64,000 bases of DNA from Treponema sp. (GTDB lineage Bacteria > Spirochaetota > Spirochaetia > Treponematales > Treponemataceae): positions 1 to 64,000 of the forward strand of contig JAFSJX010000050.1 in NCBI GenBank assembly GCA_017449285.1. The letters are read 5' to 3'. Each line of letters opens with the position of its first letter. The stretch's first letter is position 1. Made by a program: the position numbers and the translations under genes. Of the stretch, positions 26,377-34,200 are shown piece after piece. Under the pieces are notes generated by a model, which was given only the letters and a program-made list of their open reading frames with translations, had not been told where the DNA came from and did no database searches.

Positions 26377-27729
26377 ATGAAAAATGTAAAAATTGAAGAT
26401 TTCGGCGGAAAGAATGATGGTGCTTTTGACAATACGGACGCTTTTTGCAAGGCATTTGCTGACCTAAAGGCAAACGGCGGAGGTACACTGACTGTCGGTA
26501 AAGGAGTATGGCGGACGGGTGCGATTACTTTGTTCAGCGATACGACACTCGTTCTGGAAGAAGACGCGGAACTTTCCTTTATCCCCGAGCCGGAACGTTA
26601 TACGCCAGTTTACACACGTTGGGAAGGCGTGGAATGTTATGCGATGCACCCGCTCATCTATGCGGACAGACAGAAGAACGTGAAAATCACGGGCAAGGGC
26701 ACGGTAAACGGAAACGGAAAGCCCTGGTGGGAAATGCGTCATGCCAAGCGCGGCAAGCAGTTTGAGCCAAAAGAGCCCTATGAACTTGCCCTTGCCAAAC
26801 TGAACCCTGACTACAAGAGTCAGCCGGGCGGCGGTGGCGGTCGTGAAGTACAGTTTTTGCGCCCCAGTTTTATTGAATTCATTAACTGTGAAAATGTAAC
26901 GCTGGAAGGCATCACGGTAAAGGATTCACCTTTCTGGACTATTCATCCGCTCTACACAAAAAATCTTACGCTCAAAGATTTGTACGTGGAAAATCCCAAG
27001 GATGCCCCCAATACAGACGGCATTGACATTGACTCCTGCGAGGACGTAAAAATCATCGGCTGTAACGTAAAGGTTGGTGATGACGGCATCTGTATCAAGA
27101 GCGGGTCTGGCCCGGACGGCATCCGCGTGAACAAACCCACCCGCAACGTGGAGATCCGCGACTGTAAGGTGCAGTGGTCTCACGGTGGCATTGTCATCGG
27201 AAGTGAAACTGCGGCTCCCATCAGCCACATCGTTGCCGAAAACTGCGACTTGAGCGGCACTGACCGTGGTATCCGCATTAAGAGCCGTCGCGGTCGTGGC
27301 GGAGACATCTACGACATACAGTTAAAAAATCTGGACATGTCAGACACGCTCTGCCCGATTGCAATCAACATGTACTACAAGTGCGGCGAAAAAGACCCGT
27401 CCAGCCCTCTCTTTTCTTTGGAAAAACAGCCGGTCACGTCCGAAACGCCAAAAATCCACGATGTGCATATTGAGAACATCAAGGCGACGGGCTGCAAGGC
27501 GAGCGCGGGCTTTATCGTGGGTCTGCCGGAAAGCCCGATTACGGGACTGACAATAAAGGATTGCGACATTTCTACGGACGAAACCAGTACCGAAAGCCCG
27601 ATGGACAGCGACATGTTCTTTGGTCTGCCGGAAGTGACCGTAAAGAGTTTCCGCGTTCGCAACACGCCCGATGCGAAATTTGAGAACGTAAAGATTACGG
27701 GCCCAAAAGAAACGTTTATCTACGAGTAG
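26377..27729 (+). CDS. Polygalacturonase-type glycoside hydrolase (GH28)
   Basis: 450 residues from ATG 26377, preceded by AGGGGAA. Right-handed beta-helix. Starts FGGKNDGAFDNTDAFCKAF, as exo-polygalacturonases do. GH28 catalytic motifs in order: NTDG (~residue 220), VGDDGI (DD), SHGG in place of the usual GHG, and RGIRIKS (RIK). No signal peptide, so probably intracellular like the esterase 49 bases upstream, with which it may form an operon. Hydrolyses galacturonide linkages. Substitution of Ser for Gly in GHG is seen in many bacterial members. Confidence 0.9.
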   Translation: MKNVKIEDFGGKNDGAFDNTDAFCKAFADLKANGGGTLTVGKGVWRTGAITLFSDTTLVLEEDAELSFIPEPERYTPVYTRWEGVECYAMHPLIYADRQKNVKITGKGTVNGNGKPWWEMRHAKRGKQFEPKEPYELALAKLNPDYKSQPGGGGGREVQFLRPSFIEFINCENVTLEGITVKDSPFWTIHPLYTKNLTLKDLYVENPKDAPNTDGIDIDSCEDVKIIGCNVKVGDDGICIKSGSGPDGIRVNKPTRNVEIRDCKVQWSHGGIVIGSETAAPISHIVAENCDLSGTDRGIRIKSRRGRGGDIYDIQLKNLDMSDTLCPIAINMYYKCGEKDPSSPLFSLEKQPVTSETPKIHDVHIENIKATGCKASAGFIVGLPESPITGLTIKDCDISTDETSTESPMDSDMFFGLPEVTVKSFRVRNTPDAKFENVKITGPKETFIYE

Positions 27730-27763
27730 GGGTGTTCCTCTCCCCCAAATAAACGCGGGGTGT

Positions 27764-27835
27764 TAGGGGCTGCGTAAGCCCCTAGGAGAGAGGGTAGCGA
27801 CCAACAACGTGGGCGCGTAGGGGGAGACTTCCCCC
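27764..27835 (+). repeat. Palindromic GC-rich element, copy A (intergenic)
   Basis: Hairpin TAGGGGCT-GCGTA-AGCCCCTA, then GGAGAGAGGGTAGCG, a variable stretch, and hairpin GGGGGAGACTTCCCCC (27820-27835). The last three parts match the copies inside the ABC-F gene at 62834-62920 and 63574-63679. The remainder of 27730-27927 holds only possible promoter boxes. Confidence 0.85.
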
Positions 27836-27927
27836 ACCTAGACTTATGGCAAAAATTGCTCTATAATGGAGTAATCATTTTTTTGTATAAAATTCGGCGT
27901 TCGCGTCGGAATTAAGGAGTTTACACT

Positions 27928-28953
27928 ATGGCAAAAGTAGTTACTTTTGGTGAATTGATGCTTCGCATCCAGCCTGCTGATTACTATCGTTTCGTACAGG
28001 TTGATTCAATGACAACAACATTCGGCGGCGGCGAGGCAAATGTTTCTGTTTCTCTCGCAAACTATGGAAACGAATCTTATTTCGTAACCAAGTTGCCGAC
28101 TCACGAAATCGGACAGGCGGCAGTGAACAGCCTCCGCAAATATGGCGTTCACACTGAATACATCGTTCGTGGCGGTCCGCGCGTAGGCATCTACTACAAC
28201 GAAAAAGGTGCTTCACAGCGTGGCTCAAAATGTATATACGACCGTGCAGGTTCTTCAATCCAGCTGGCAAAACCGGAAGAATTCAACTGGAAAGAGATTC
28301 TGAAGGACGCAAAATGGTTCCACATCACGGGCATCACTCCGGCTCTGGGACCGAACATGGTGACTGCTTGTATCGAGGCATGTAAAGTTGCCCGCGAACT
28401 GGGCGTAACTACTTCCTGCGACCTGAACTACCGCGGAAAACTGTGGACAAAGGACGAAGCCCGCAAGGCAATGACTGAAATCTGCAAATACATCGACGTA
28501 TGTATCTCCAACGAAGACGATGCAAATGACGTGTTCGGCATCAAGTCTGAAGGTACTGACACGACAAAGGGAACTTTGAACAACGACGGCTACGTTTCAG
28601 TTGCTCGCCAGCTCAAAGAGAAGTTCGGTTTCAAGAAGGTTGCAATCACACTGCGCTCTTCAATCAACGCAAACCGCAACGACTGGCAGGCTCTCCTGTA
28701 CGTGGACGACAAGGACTACGCATTCTCAAAGAAATACGAGATGTGGATTGTTGACCGCGTTGGCGGCGGCGACTCATTCGGCGGTGGCCTGATTCACTCT
28801 CAGCTCAAGGGCATGAACACTCAGGATTCAATCAACTGGGCTGTTGCCGCATCTTGTCTGAAGCACTCAATCATCGGTGACTACAACATGGTCAGCGAAG
28901 ACGAAGTGAACAAGCTTGCTGGTGGCGACGGAAGCGGACGTATCCAGAGATAG
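27928..28953 (+). CDS. kdgK: 2-dehydro-3-deoxygluconokinase (PfkB family)
   Basis: 341 residues. ATP-dependent phosphorylation of 2-keto-3-deoxygluconate to KDPG, the step that takes pectin- and uronate-derived sugar into central metabolism. Ribokinase fold: FGELMLRIQP and TFGGGEANVSVSLANYG (sugar site), LGVTTSCDLNYRGKLW, and the C-terminal PfkB signature with DRVGGGDSFGGG (~residues 276-287, catalytic Asp). AAGGAG eight bases upstream. Codon usage looks highly expressed (frequent TAC, AAC, CGC). Follows the polygalacturonase and esterase and completes the local pectin route. Confidence 0.9.
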   Translation: MAKVVTFGELMLRIQPADYYRFVQVDSMTTTFGGGEANVSVSLANYGNESYFVTKLPTHEIGQAAVNSLRKYGVHTEYIVRGGPRVGIYYNEKGASQRGSKCIYDRAGSSIQLAKPEEFNWKEILKDAKWFHITGITPALGPNMVTACIEACKVARELGVTTSCDLNYRGKLWTKDEARKAMTEICKYIDVCISNEDDANDVFGIKSEGTDTTKGTLNNDGYVSVARQLKEKFGFKKVAITLRSSINANRNDWQALLYVDDKDYAFSKKYEMWIVDRVGGGDSFGGGLIHSQLKGMNTQDSINWAVAASCLKHSIIGDYNMVSEDEVNKLAGGDGSGRIQR

Positions 28954-28962
28954 GAGTATTCT

Positions 28963-29025
28963 GAGTTTCATCGTGAATATGCACGGTGAAACTCGCAAAC
29001 TCGACAGAAGCATTCCGCTTCTGTC
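28963..29025 (+). repeat. Tandem-hairpin intergenic element, copy 2
   Basis: Stem 1: GAGTTTCATCGTG/CACGGTGAAACTC (28963-28994). Stem 2: GACAGAAGC-ATTCC-GCTTCTGTC (29003-29025, perfect). Same architecture and spacing as 21472-21525. Confidence 0.7.
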
Positions 29026-29092
29026 CTGGCTTTTCAGCGTACGCGCTTGAAACTTCGTTGCGAAAACTTGTGCGCTTACATAAGAAGCATTT

Positions 29093-29121
29093 GACCACTC
29101 CAGACGGGGTGGTCTTTTTTT
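29093..29121 (+). terminator. Terminator after kdgK
   Basis: GACCACTCC-AGAC-GGGGTGGTC, a nine-pair stem with one wobble, then T7. Confidence 0.9.
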
Positions 29122-29171
29122 GTATTATGGATGAACAGAATGGGAAGATGATTTTCTGAGCGGTTACATTC

Positions 29172-29200
29172 TTGTCCGCCCTGATTTTTTTTATTATACT
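29172..29200 (+). promoter_or_regulatory. Promoter of pyrK-pyrD fusion, leaderless geometry
   Basis: TTGTCC (29172-29177), 17 bp, TATACT (29195-29200). The ATG is at 29207, so transcription should start at or next to it. Confidence 0.65.
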
Positions 29201-29206
29201 TATCGT

Positions 29207-31027
29207 ATGAAACAGGTGACTGATTGTTCTGGCGTACCGTTGCCAGTTTTTGCGCAGGGAAAGGTGAGTTTTTGTAAAATTGTTGAGGGTGCGAAGCCTG
29301 TGGGGAGCGTGTATTTGCTCAAACTGCAAGTGAATGCAGAAGATTCGACAAATTCAGCTGCTGATTCTTTACCTGTTGCGGGACAGTTTTATTTGCTCCG
29401 CGCAAAAAAATCGGGTGTGCTTTTGGGGCGACCAATCAGCGTGTATGCGGCAGAAAGAACGGCTGACAGTGCGGAACTGTCGTTTTTGATTCTGAAAAAA
29501 GGCACGGGAACGCAGGAATTGTGTGCGCTCCGTGTTGATGATGGTGTTGACTTGATTGGACCTTTGGGGAATTGTTTTCCTGCTCCAGCAGATGATGACA
29601 AAGTGTGTATTGTCGGCGGAGGAATCGGGATTGCCCCTGTGGCGGGCTTTGCGAATACGCTCCCTGCAAAATCCTATGATTTTTACGCTTGTTTTAAAAG
29701 TGGTTGCTATGGGCTGGATTATGTGCAGCCCGCTCATCTGACAGTTACAACGGATGATGGTTCAGTAGGCGTACACGGTATGCTGAATGTTGCTTTGACT
29801 GCGGACACGCTCAAAAAAAATGGCTACACAGTGGTGTATGCGTGCGGACCTACGCCGATGCTTTCTTACGTGCAAAAAATCTGCAAGGAAGCGGGGGTAC
29901 GCTCATATTTGAGCATGGAAAATCGTATGGCTTGTGGCGTGGGTGCGTGTCTTGGCTGTACGATTGCTACGACCGAAGGAAACAAACGTTGCTGTAAGGA
30001 CGGCCCTGTTTTTGATGGCGCAATTTTGGATTTTACGCCGCCAAAATTCAAGCCGCTTCGTGGTGAGGTTGTCAGCACAAATTCTGACAGCAATCTGCCT
30101 GATTTGAGAGTGGACGTTGCGGGGGTGCATTTTGCCAATCCGGTGATTGCGGCGAGCGGCACGTTCGGCTACGGCTCTGAATACGCAAGCATTTTTGACG
30201 TGAACAAATTGGGCGGCATCTGCTCCAAAGGACTTACCTTGCAACCCCGACCAGGAAATACGGGTACGCGCCTTGTTGAAACGCCGTCAGGCTTAATAAA
30301 CTCTATCGGGCTTGAAAATCCTGGCATCGCGCATTTTATTCAGTATGAACTTCCCGCTATGCTTGCGCTCAAACCAGTGACGATTGCGAATCTTTCCGGC
30401 TCATCGTTGGAAACGTATGTTGAGGGGGCAAAATTACTGGATGAGACTGCTGTTCCGATGATTGAGCTGAATATCAGTTGCCCGAATGTAAAGGCGGGCG
30501 GAATGTCGTTTGGCATGGATTGCACTTCTGCGGCAAATGTGACCAAAGCCGTCCGCGCGGTGACCAAAAAGCCGCTCATGGTAAAACTTACTCCCAATGC
30601 GCCAGATTTGATTGGCATTGCGATGGCGGTTCGGGAGGCGGGCGCGGACGCAATCAGTCTGGTGAACACATTTCAGGCGATGGCGATTGATTTGCATACT
30701 GGTCGCCCGGTTTTTGACAATGTGCGTGCGGGATTCAGCGGGCCTGCCATAAAACCGATTGCCTTGCGTATGGTGTACGATGTGGTACAGGCGATGAACA
30801 GATTGCCTGAAAAAGAGCGGATTCCTGTGGTGGGATTGGGCGGCATTGCGACGTGGCAGGATGCGGTGGAATTTTTGCTTGCGGGCGCGGCGGCAATTCA
30901 GGTGGGAACGGCGACTTTTGCGAATCCATTTGCGATGACAGAGATTGTGGACGGTATTACCGTGTGGATGAAACAAAAAGGATTTAAGACGATTTCTGAA
31001 TTCAGGGGAAAGGCTCAGGGGGCTTAG
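29207..31027 (+). CDS. Fused dihydroorotate dehydrogenase B: PyrK (N) + PyrD (C)
   Basis: 606 residues joining two proteins that are normally separate. Residues 1-~285 are the electron-transfer subunit: FAD domain (GRPISVYA), NAD-binding (VGGGIGIAPVAGF, ACGPTPML) and a [2Fe-2S] cluster with Cys 243, 248, 251 and one near 263. Residues ~295-606 are class 1B PyrD: NPVIAASGTFGYG, KGLTLQPRPGN, NISCPNVKAGG with catalytic base Cys at 425, and VGLGGIATWQDAVEFL. Oxidises dihydroorotate to orotate with NAD+ in pyrimidine synthesis. The fusion fixes the 1:1 ratio of subunits. Both halves keep all key residues I can check. Confidence 0.92.
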   Translation: MKQVTDCSGVPLPVFAQGKVSFCKIVEGAKPVGSVYLLKLQVNAEDSTNSAADSLPVAGQFYLLRAKKSGVLLGRPISVYAAERTADSAELSFLILKKGTGTQELCALRVDDGVDLIGPLGNCFPAPADDDKVCIVGGGIGIAPVAGFANTLPAKSYDFYACFKSGCYGLDYVQPAHLTVTTDDGSVGVHGMLNVALTADTLKKNGYTVVYACGPTPMLSYVQKICKEAGVRSYLSMENRMACGVGACLGCTIATTEGNKRCCKDGPVFDGAILDFTPPKFKPLRGEVVSTNSDSNLPDLRVDVAGVHFANPVIAASGTFGYGSEYASIFDVNKLGGICSKGLTLQPRPGNTGTRLVETPSGLINSIGLENPGIAHFIQYELPAMLALKPVTIANLSGSSLETYVEGAKLLDETAVPMIELNISCPNVKAGGMSFGMDCTSAANVTKAVRAVTKKPLMVKLTPNAPDLIGIAMAVREAGADAISLVNTFQAMAIDLHTGRPVFDNVRAGFSGPAIKPIALRMVYDVVQAMNRLPEKERIPVVGLGGIATWQDAVEFLLAGAAAIQVGTATFANPFAMTEIVDGITVWMKQKGFKTISEFRGKAQGA

Positions 31028-31036
31028 AAAGCCCCC
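31018..31036. terminator. Hairpin over stop codon between convergent genes
   Basis: GGGGGCTT-AGA-AAGCCCCC, perfect eight-pair stem that includes the TAG of the preceding gene; no T tract on either side, so termination is uncertain. Confidence 0.45.
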
Positions 31037-31044
31037 GTTAGATG

Positions 31045-32466
31045 CTACAGCGTGGGGTATTTATTGAAGTAATCTTTTGTTTCTTTTGCCACGATACCGC
31101 TCAGCACAATCAGTGAGATACAGTTAGGAATCGCCATCAAGCCGTTGGTGATGTCTGCAATCGTAAAGACTGCGTTTACCGTGAAGTACGGGCCGATTGC
31201 GATTGCCGCGATGTAGATAAGGCGGTAGATGAAGACCAAGCCCATTCTGCCGTTGGTAACGTATTCAAGACATTTCTCTGAGTAGTAATCCCAACCCAGA
31301 ATCGTAGTGAATGCAAAGAACGCAAGACAGAGCATCAGCAAGAACTGAACTGAAACGCCATCGCCACCCAAATCGAATGAAAGAGCCGCCGCAGTCAGCT
31401 GTACGCCTTTCAGATTGGTCGCGTCAAAAGAAGGATTGCAGAGCGCGATAACGATAGCCAAACCAGTCATCGTACAGACAATCAGCGTGTCGATTACCGT
31501 GCCAGTCATGTTCACCAAACCCTGCTCAACCGGCTCATTTGTCTGCACGGGAGCGGCGGCAATCGGAGCAGAACCCAAGCCAGCCTCGTTTGAGAAGATG
31601 CCGCGGGCAATACCCTTTTGCATTGAATCGGTAATCTGTTTGACCGTCCAACCAACCGCACCGCCAGCGACCGCCTTGAATCCAAACGCAGACTTGAAAA
31701 TCAACGCAAATGCGTCTGGAATGCGGGTGGCGTTCATAATCAGTACGGAAAGCCCCAGGAACACATAGATGATTGCCATTGCAGGAACAACTTTTTCCGC
31801 GACTTTTGAGATGCGCTTTAAGCCGCCAAGGATAACGAGCGCGGCACACACGGTGACGACAATGCCGCCGATAACCGTAGCCCATGTGTAAGCATTTTCG
31901 CCAATCGTAAAGGCAATGTGCTGGTTGTTCGGGTCGAACGCCATGTTCACGGCGGAAGTAATGCCGTTAATCTGCGTCATCGTACCGATACCGAGCAAGC
32001 CCGCCAAAACACCAAAGACAGCGAACAGGATTGCAAGCCACTTCCATTTTGAACCCATACCTTTTTCAATCGTATAGAACGGGCCGCCCAGAACGTGACC
32101 GTCCTCTTTTACCTCACGATATTTAATCGCGAGCATACATTCAGCAAATTTTGTCGCCGTACCAAGGATTGCGGCAACCCACATCCAGAACAATGCGCCA
32201 GGACCGCCAGCCGCGATAGCCGTAGCAACACCGACGATATTTCCCGTGCCGATTGTGGCGGAAAGTGCCGTACAGAGTGCGGAAAAGCCAGAAAGTTCAC
32301 CGTGTCCTTCGTTCTCTTTAAAGATTGATTTAAAAGCCCGACCGAGCTTGGTGAATTGCAGGCCGCGTGCGCGGATTGTCAGGATAAGACCTGTTGCCAG
32401 AATCAGGACGATTGTAGGAATTCCCCAAACTACATCGTCAATGGCATTAAGGATTGAATCAAACAT
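31045..32466 (-). CDS. Alanine/glycine:cation symporter (AGCS family)
   Basis: 473 residues, about ten membrane helices. Family motifs: GPGALFWMWVAAILGTATKFAE, ATIGTGNIVGVATAIAAGG, and RGIFSNEAGLGSAPIA. Takes up alanine or glycine with Na+ across the cytoplasmic membrane. A glycine riboswitch upstream makes glycine the likely substrate. AAAGGAC lies seven bases before ATG 32466. Confidence 0.93.
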   Translation of the reverse strand: MFDSILNAIDDVVWGIPTIVLILATGLILTIRARGLQFTKLGRAFKSIFKENEGHGELSGFSALCTALSATIGTGNIVGVATAIAAGGPGALFWMWVAAILGTATKFAECMLAIKYREVKEDGHVLGGPFYTIEKGMGSKWKWLAILFAVFGVLAGLLGIGTMTQINGITSAVNMAFDPNNQHIAFTIGENAYTWATVIGGIVVTVCAALVILGGLKRISKVAEKVVPAMAIIYVFLGLSVLIMNATRIPDAFALIFKSAFGFKAVAGGAVGWTVKQITDSMQKGIARGIFSNEAGLGSAPIAAAPVQTNEPVEQGLVNMTGTVIDTLIVCTMTGLAIVIALCNPSFDATNLKGVQLTAAALSFDLGGDGVSVQFLLMLCLAFFAFTTILGWDYYSEKCLEYVTNGRMGLVFIYRLIYIAAIAIGPYFTVNAVFTIADITNGLMAIPNCISLIVLSGIVAKETKDYFNKYPTL

Positions 32467-32487
32467 GGTTCTGTCCTTTAAAATAAA

Positions 32488-32638
32488 ATAGAGCCGACAG
32501 CAAAGCGAATGCCTTACGTTCAGCTCTCCAGAGTGGTTAGAACATTTTTAATGCCCTGTCCGTTTTACCTGAGATGTCAGCAAAATGCCTTAAACCTTCG
32601 GTGCTTCACCCGGTATGGTGAAGTCTCTCCAGAGAACT
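32488..32638 (-). ncRNA. Glycine riboswitch
   Basis: On the minus strand the leader contains the conserved glycine-aptamer parts in order: CTCTGGAGAG (~32632), a hairpin ACTTCACC..GGTGAAG, CACCGAAGG, TCTCAGGTAAAA and GGACAG. A second CTCTGGAGAG (32523-32532) starts a long hairpin (GAGCTGAACGTAAG with CTTTGCTGTCGGCTC) followed by TATTTTATTTT just before the RBS. That is the likely expression platform and takes the place of a full second aptamer. Controls the AGCS symporter. Confidence 0.9.
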
Positions 32639-32882
32639 GACTTTTGACCACAATCAAAAAGCCAGCAGTTTACTGTAACAAATATCTGTGCGCTTTTCAA
32701 GAGAGTGAATTTGCGAATTTGCGCATCTGGCATCACGTTCAGCAAATTTTTTTGCGGCACGATTATGTATCGGTTAAGTATAAAATCTGTGCTTTTTTTT
32801 CCGCGAAGATGAGATATACTTATAGTAATGCTAAAAATAATTTTTTAGTGTAACAAGCAACGGATAAAAATGTTGTAATATT

Positions 32883-32899
32883 GAACACAAAAAGTGTTC
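32883..32899. promoter_or_regulatory. Perfect dyad GAACAC-N5-GTGTTC
   Basis: GAACAC-AAAAA-GTGTTC lies three bases before the GGAGG of the 32914 gene. It could be a repressor operator or a small RNA hairpin; no regulator can be assigned. Confidence 0.4.
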
Positions 32900-32913
32900 T
32901 GGAGGTAATTCGT

Positions 32914-33405
32914 ATGAAAAAAATTCTTACTGCTATTTCGGCATTGCTGCTGATCGGAGCGTTTGCTTTTGCGGAAGGTTCAATGAAGGCTGATGACTTT
33001 GAGCAAAATGAGTCCATCACAGAGAAAGTTGAGGCAAACGGTTTTGCGCTGATTGCTTCAAAAGAAAACGATATGCGCGTAAAGTCATCAAAGAAAGTCG
33101 CTCCTGATGGCGCAAGTTTTATGCAGCGTATTGAGACACGCGGTAAAATGAAGGGCGGTGCGCGTATGATTACGTTCTCTGCGAAGAAAGGCGAGACCAT
33201 CACGGTGTACGGAAACAGCGGCTCGAAGACTGACCCGCGTGACATTTTGATTCAGACCGCAAAAGGAAAGACCATCAAAACTTTCAGCGGAAAAATCTAC
33301 ACTGCGGAAGTTTCCATCGGCGAAGTTGTTGCCCCCGAAGATGGTGAATATCGTGTCTGCTCTTCCAGTGGCGGAGTATACATCTACGGCATTACCGTAA
33401 AATAA
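32914..33405 (+). CDS. Small exported beta-rich protein, related to module of the pectate lyase
   Basis: 163 residues from ATG 32914 (GGAGG nine bases upstream). Signal peptide MKKILTAISALLLIGAFAFA. The mature part is beta-rich: FMQRIETRGKM, ARMITFSAKKGETITVYG, then SSSGGVYIYGITVK at the end. The same pattern (FTHRFKT, SSSGSES, GGLNFYGIKVGD) occurs in the module at residues ~130-270 of the lipoprotein lyase 17602-19986, so it may be a carbohydrate-binding type domain standing alone. Periplasmic or secreted. I do not recognise a named family with certainty. Confidence 0.65.
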   Translation: MKKILTAISALLLIGAFAFAEGSMKADDFEQNESITEKVEANGFALIASKENDMRVKSSKKVAPDGASFMQRIETRGKMKGGARMITFSAKKGETITVYGNSGSKTDPRDILIQTAKGKTIKTFSGKIYTAEVSIGEVVAPEDGEYRVCSSSGGVYIYGITVK

Positions 33406-33447
33406 GGAGTGCAACGCACGTCCAGTGCGCTTACTTTTTTGCGAAGA

Positions 33448-33473
33448 GGCGGTGTTTTTTCACCGTCTTTTTT
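33448..33473 (+). terminator. Rho-independent terminator
   Basis: GGCGGTG-TTTTTT-CACCGTC followed by T6. Confidence 0.85.
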
Positions 33474-33485
33474 GTTATTTCGACC

Positions 33486-33514
33486 TTGTGAAGGAGTCTC
33501 CTTGCAGATATAAT
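33486..33514 (+). promoter_or_regulatory. Promoter of DTW gene, leaderless geometry
   Basis: TTGTGA (33486-33491), 17 bp, TATAAT (33509-33514); ATG at 33520 is only five bases beyond. Confidence 0.55.
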
Positions 33515-33519
33515 GCCGT

Positions 33520-34200
33520 ATGCGCCAAATTTGTTACCAATGTCTGCGTCCAATTCAGAATTGTTTTTGTACCTATCTTACACCCTTTGACCCCGGAGTA
33601 AAATTCGTGTTTCTCATGCACCCAAAGGAAGCAAAACGTCAGCGCACGGGAACGGGACGAATTGCGCATGCTGGGCTGATTGATTCTGAAATCATCGTGG
33701 GAATTGATTTTACGCAGAATGAACGACTGTGCGCACTTCTTTCTGATGAACAGTATGTTCCGATGTTGCTTTATCCCGGAGATGACGCATGGACTGCAAA
33801 CAAAGACGGATTTTTCGAATCACTTGGCGGAAGAAAATTGCTTGTTATCGTAATTGATTCTACCTGGTTCTGCTCAAAAAAGATGATTCAGTTCAGCACG
33901 AACATCATGGCTTTGCCAAAATTGTCATTCAGCGGAAATTACCAGTCCATCTTCACGTTTAAACGCGAGCCGAAACCCGAGTATATCTCCACGATAGAAA
34001 GTTGCTATTACCTTATCAAAGAATTGCAGTCGGCGGGCGTAGTGCGGAATCATGCTGACCCGGAATGTCTGATGACGGCATTCAAAGCGATGATACAGTT
34101 TCAGTTGCAAAAAGAAAATGACCGCATTGAGGGTCGGATTCCTAACACGCATCACCACGATTATAAATACACGCGCAAAAAAGAGATTCCCACATTTTAG
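33520..34200 (+). CDS. DTW-domain protein (tRNA-uridine aminocarboxypropyltransferase-like)
   Basis: 226 residues. N-terminal zinc ribbon with Cys 5, 8, 15 and 17, then the DTW domain: HPKEAKRQRTGTGRIAH, the D-S-T-W signature at residues 113-116 and a KREPKPEYISTIES helix. Characterised DTW proteins (TapT/TuaA, DTWD1/2) transfer the aminocarboxypropyl group of SAM to uridine (acp3U) in tRNA. Its stop overlaps that of the convergent GH3 gene by three bases. Confidence 0.88.
   Translation: MRQICYQCLRPIQNCFCTYLTPFDPGVKFVFLMHPKEAKRQRTGTGRIAHAGLIDSEIIVGIDFTQNERLCALLSDEQYVPMLLYPGDDAWTANKDGFFESLGGRKLLVIVIDSTWFCSKKMIQFSTNIMALPKLSFSGNYQSIFTFKREPKPEYISTIESCYYLIKELQSAGVVRNHADPECLMTAFKAMIQFQLQKENDRIEGRIPNTHHHDYKYTRKKEIPTF

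Noticed and set aside
28963..28994. Possible parS site (GTTTCA...TGAAAC)
   Set aside because: The dyad has a six-base centre and lacks the CACGTG core; it fits the tandem-hairpin element instead.
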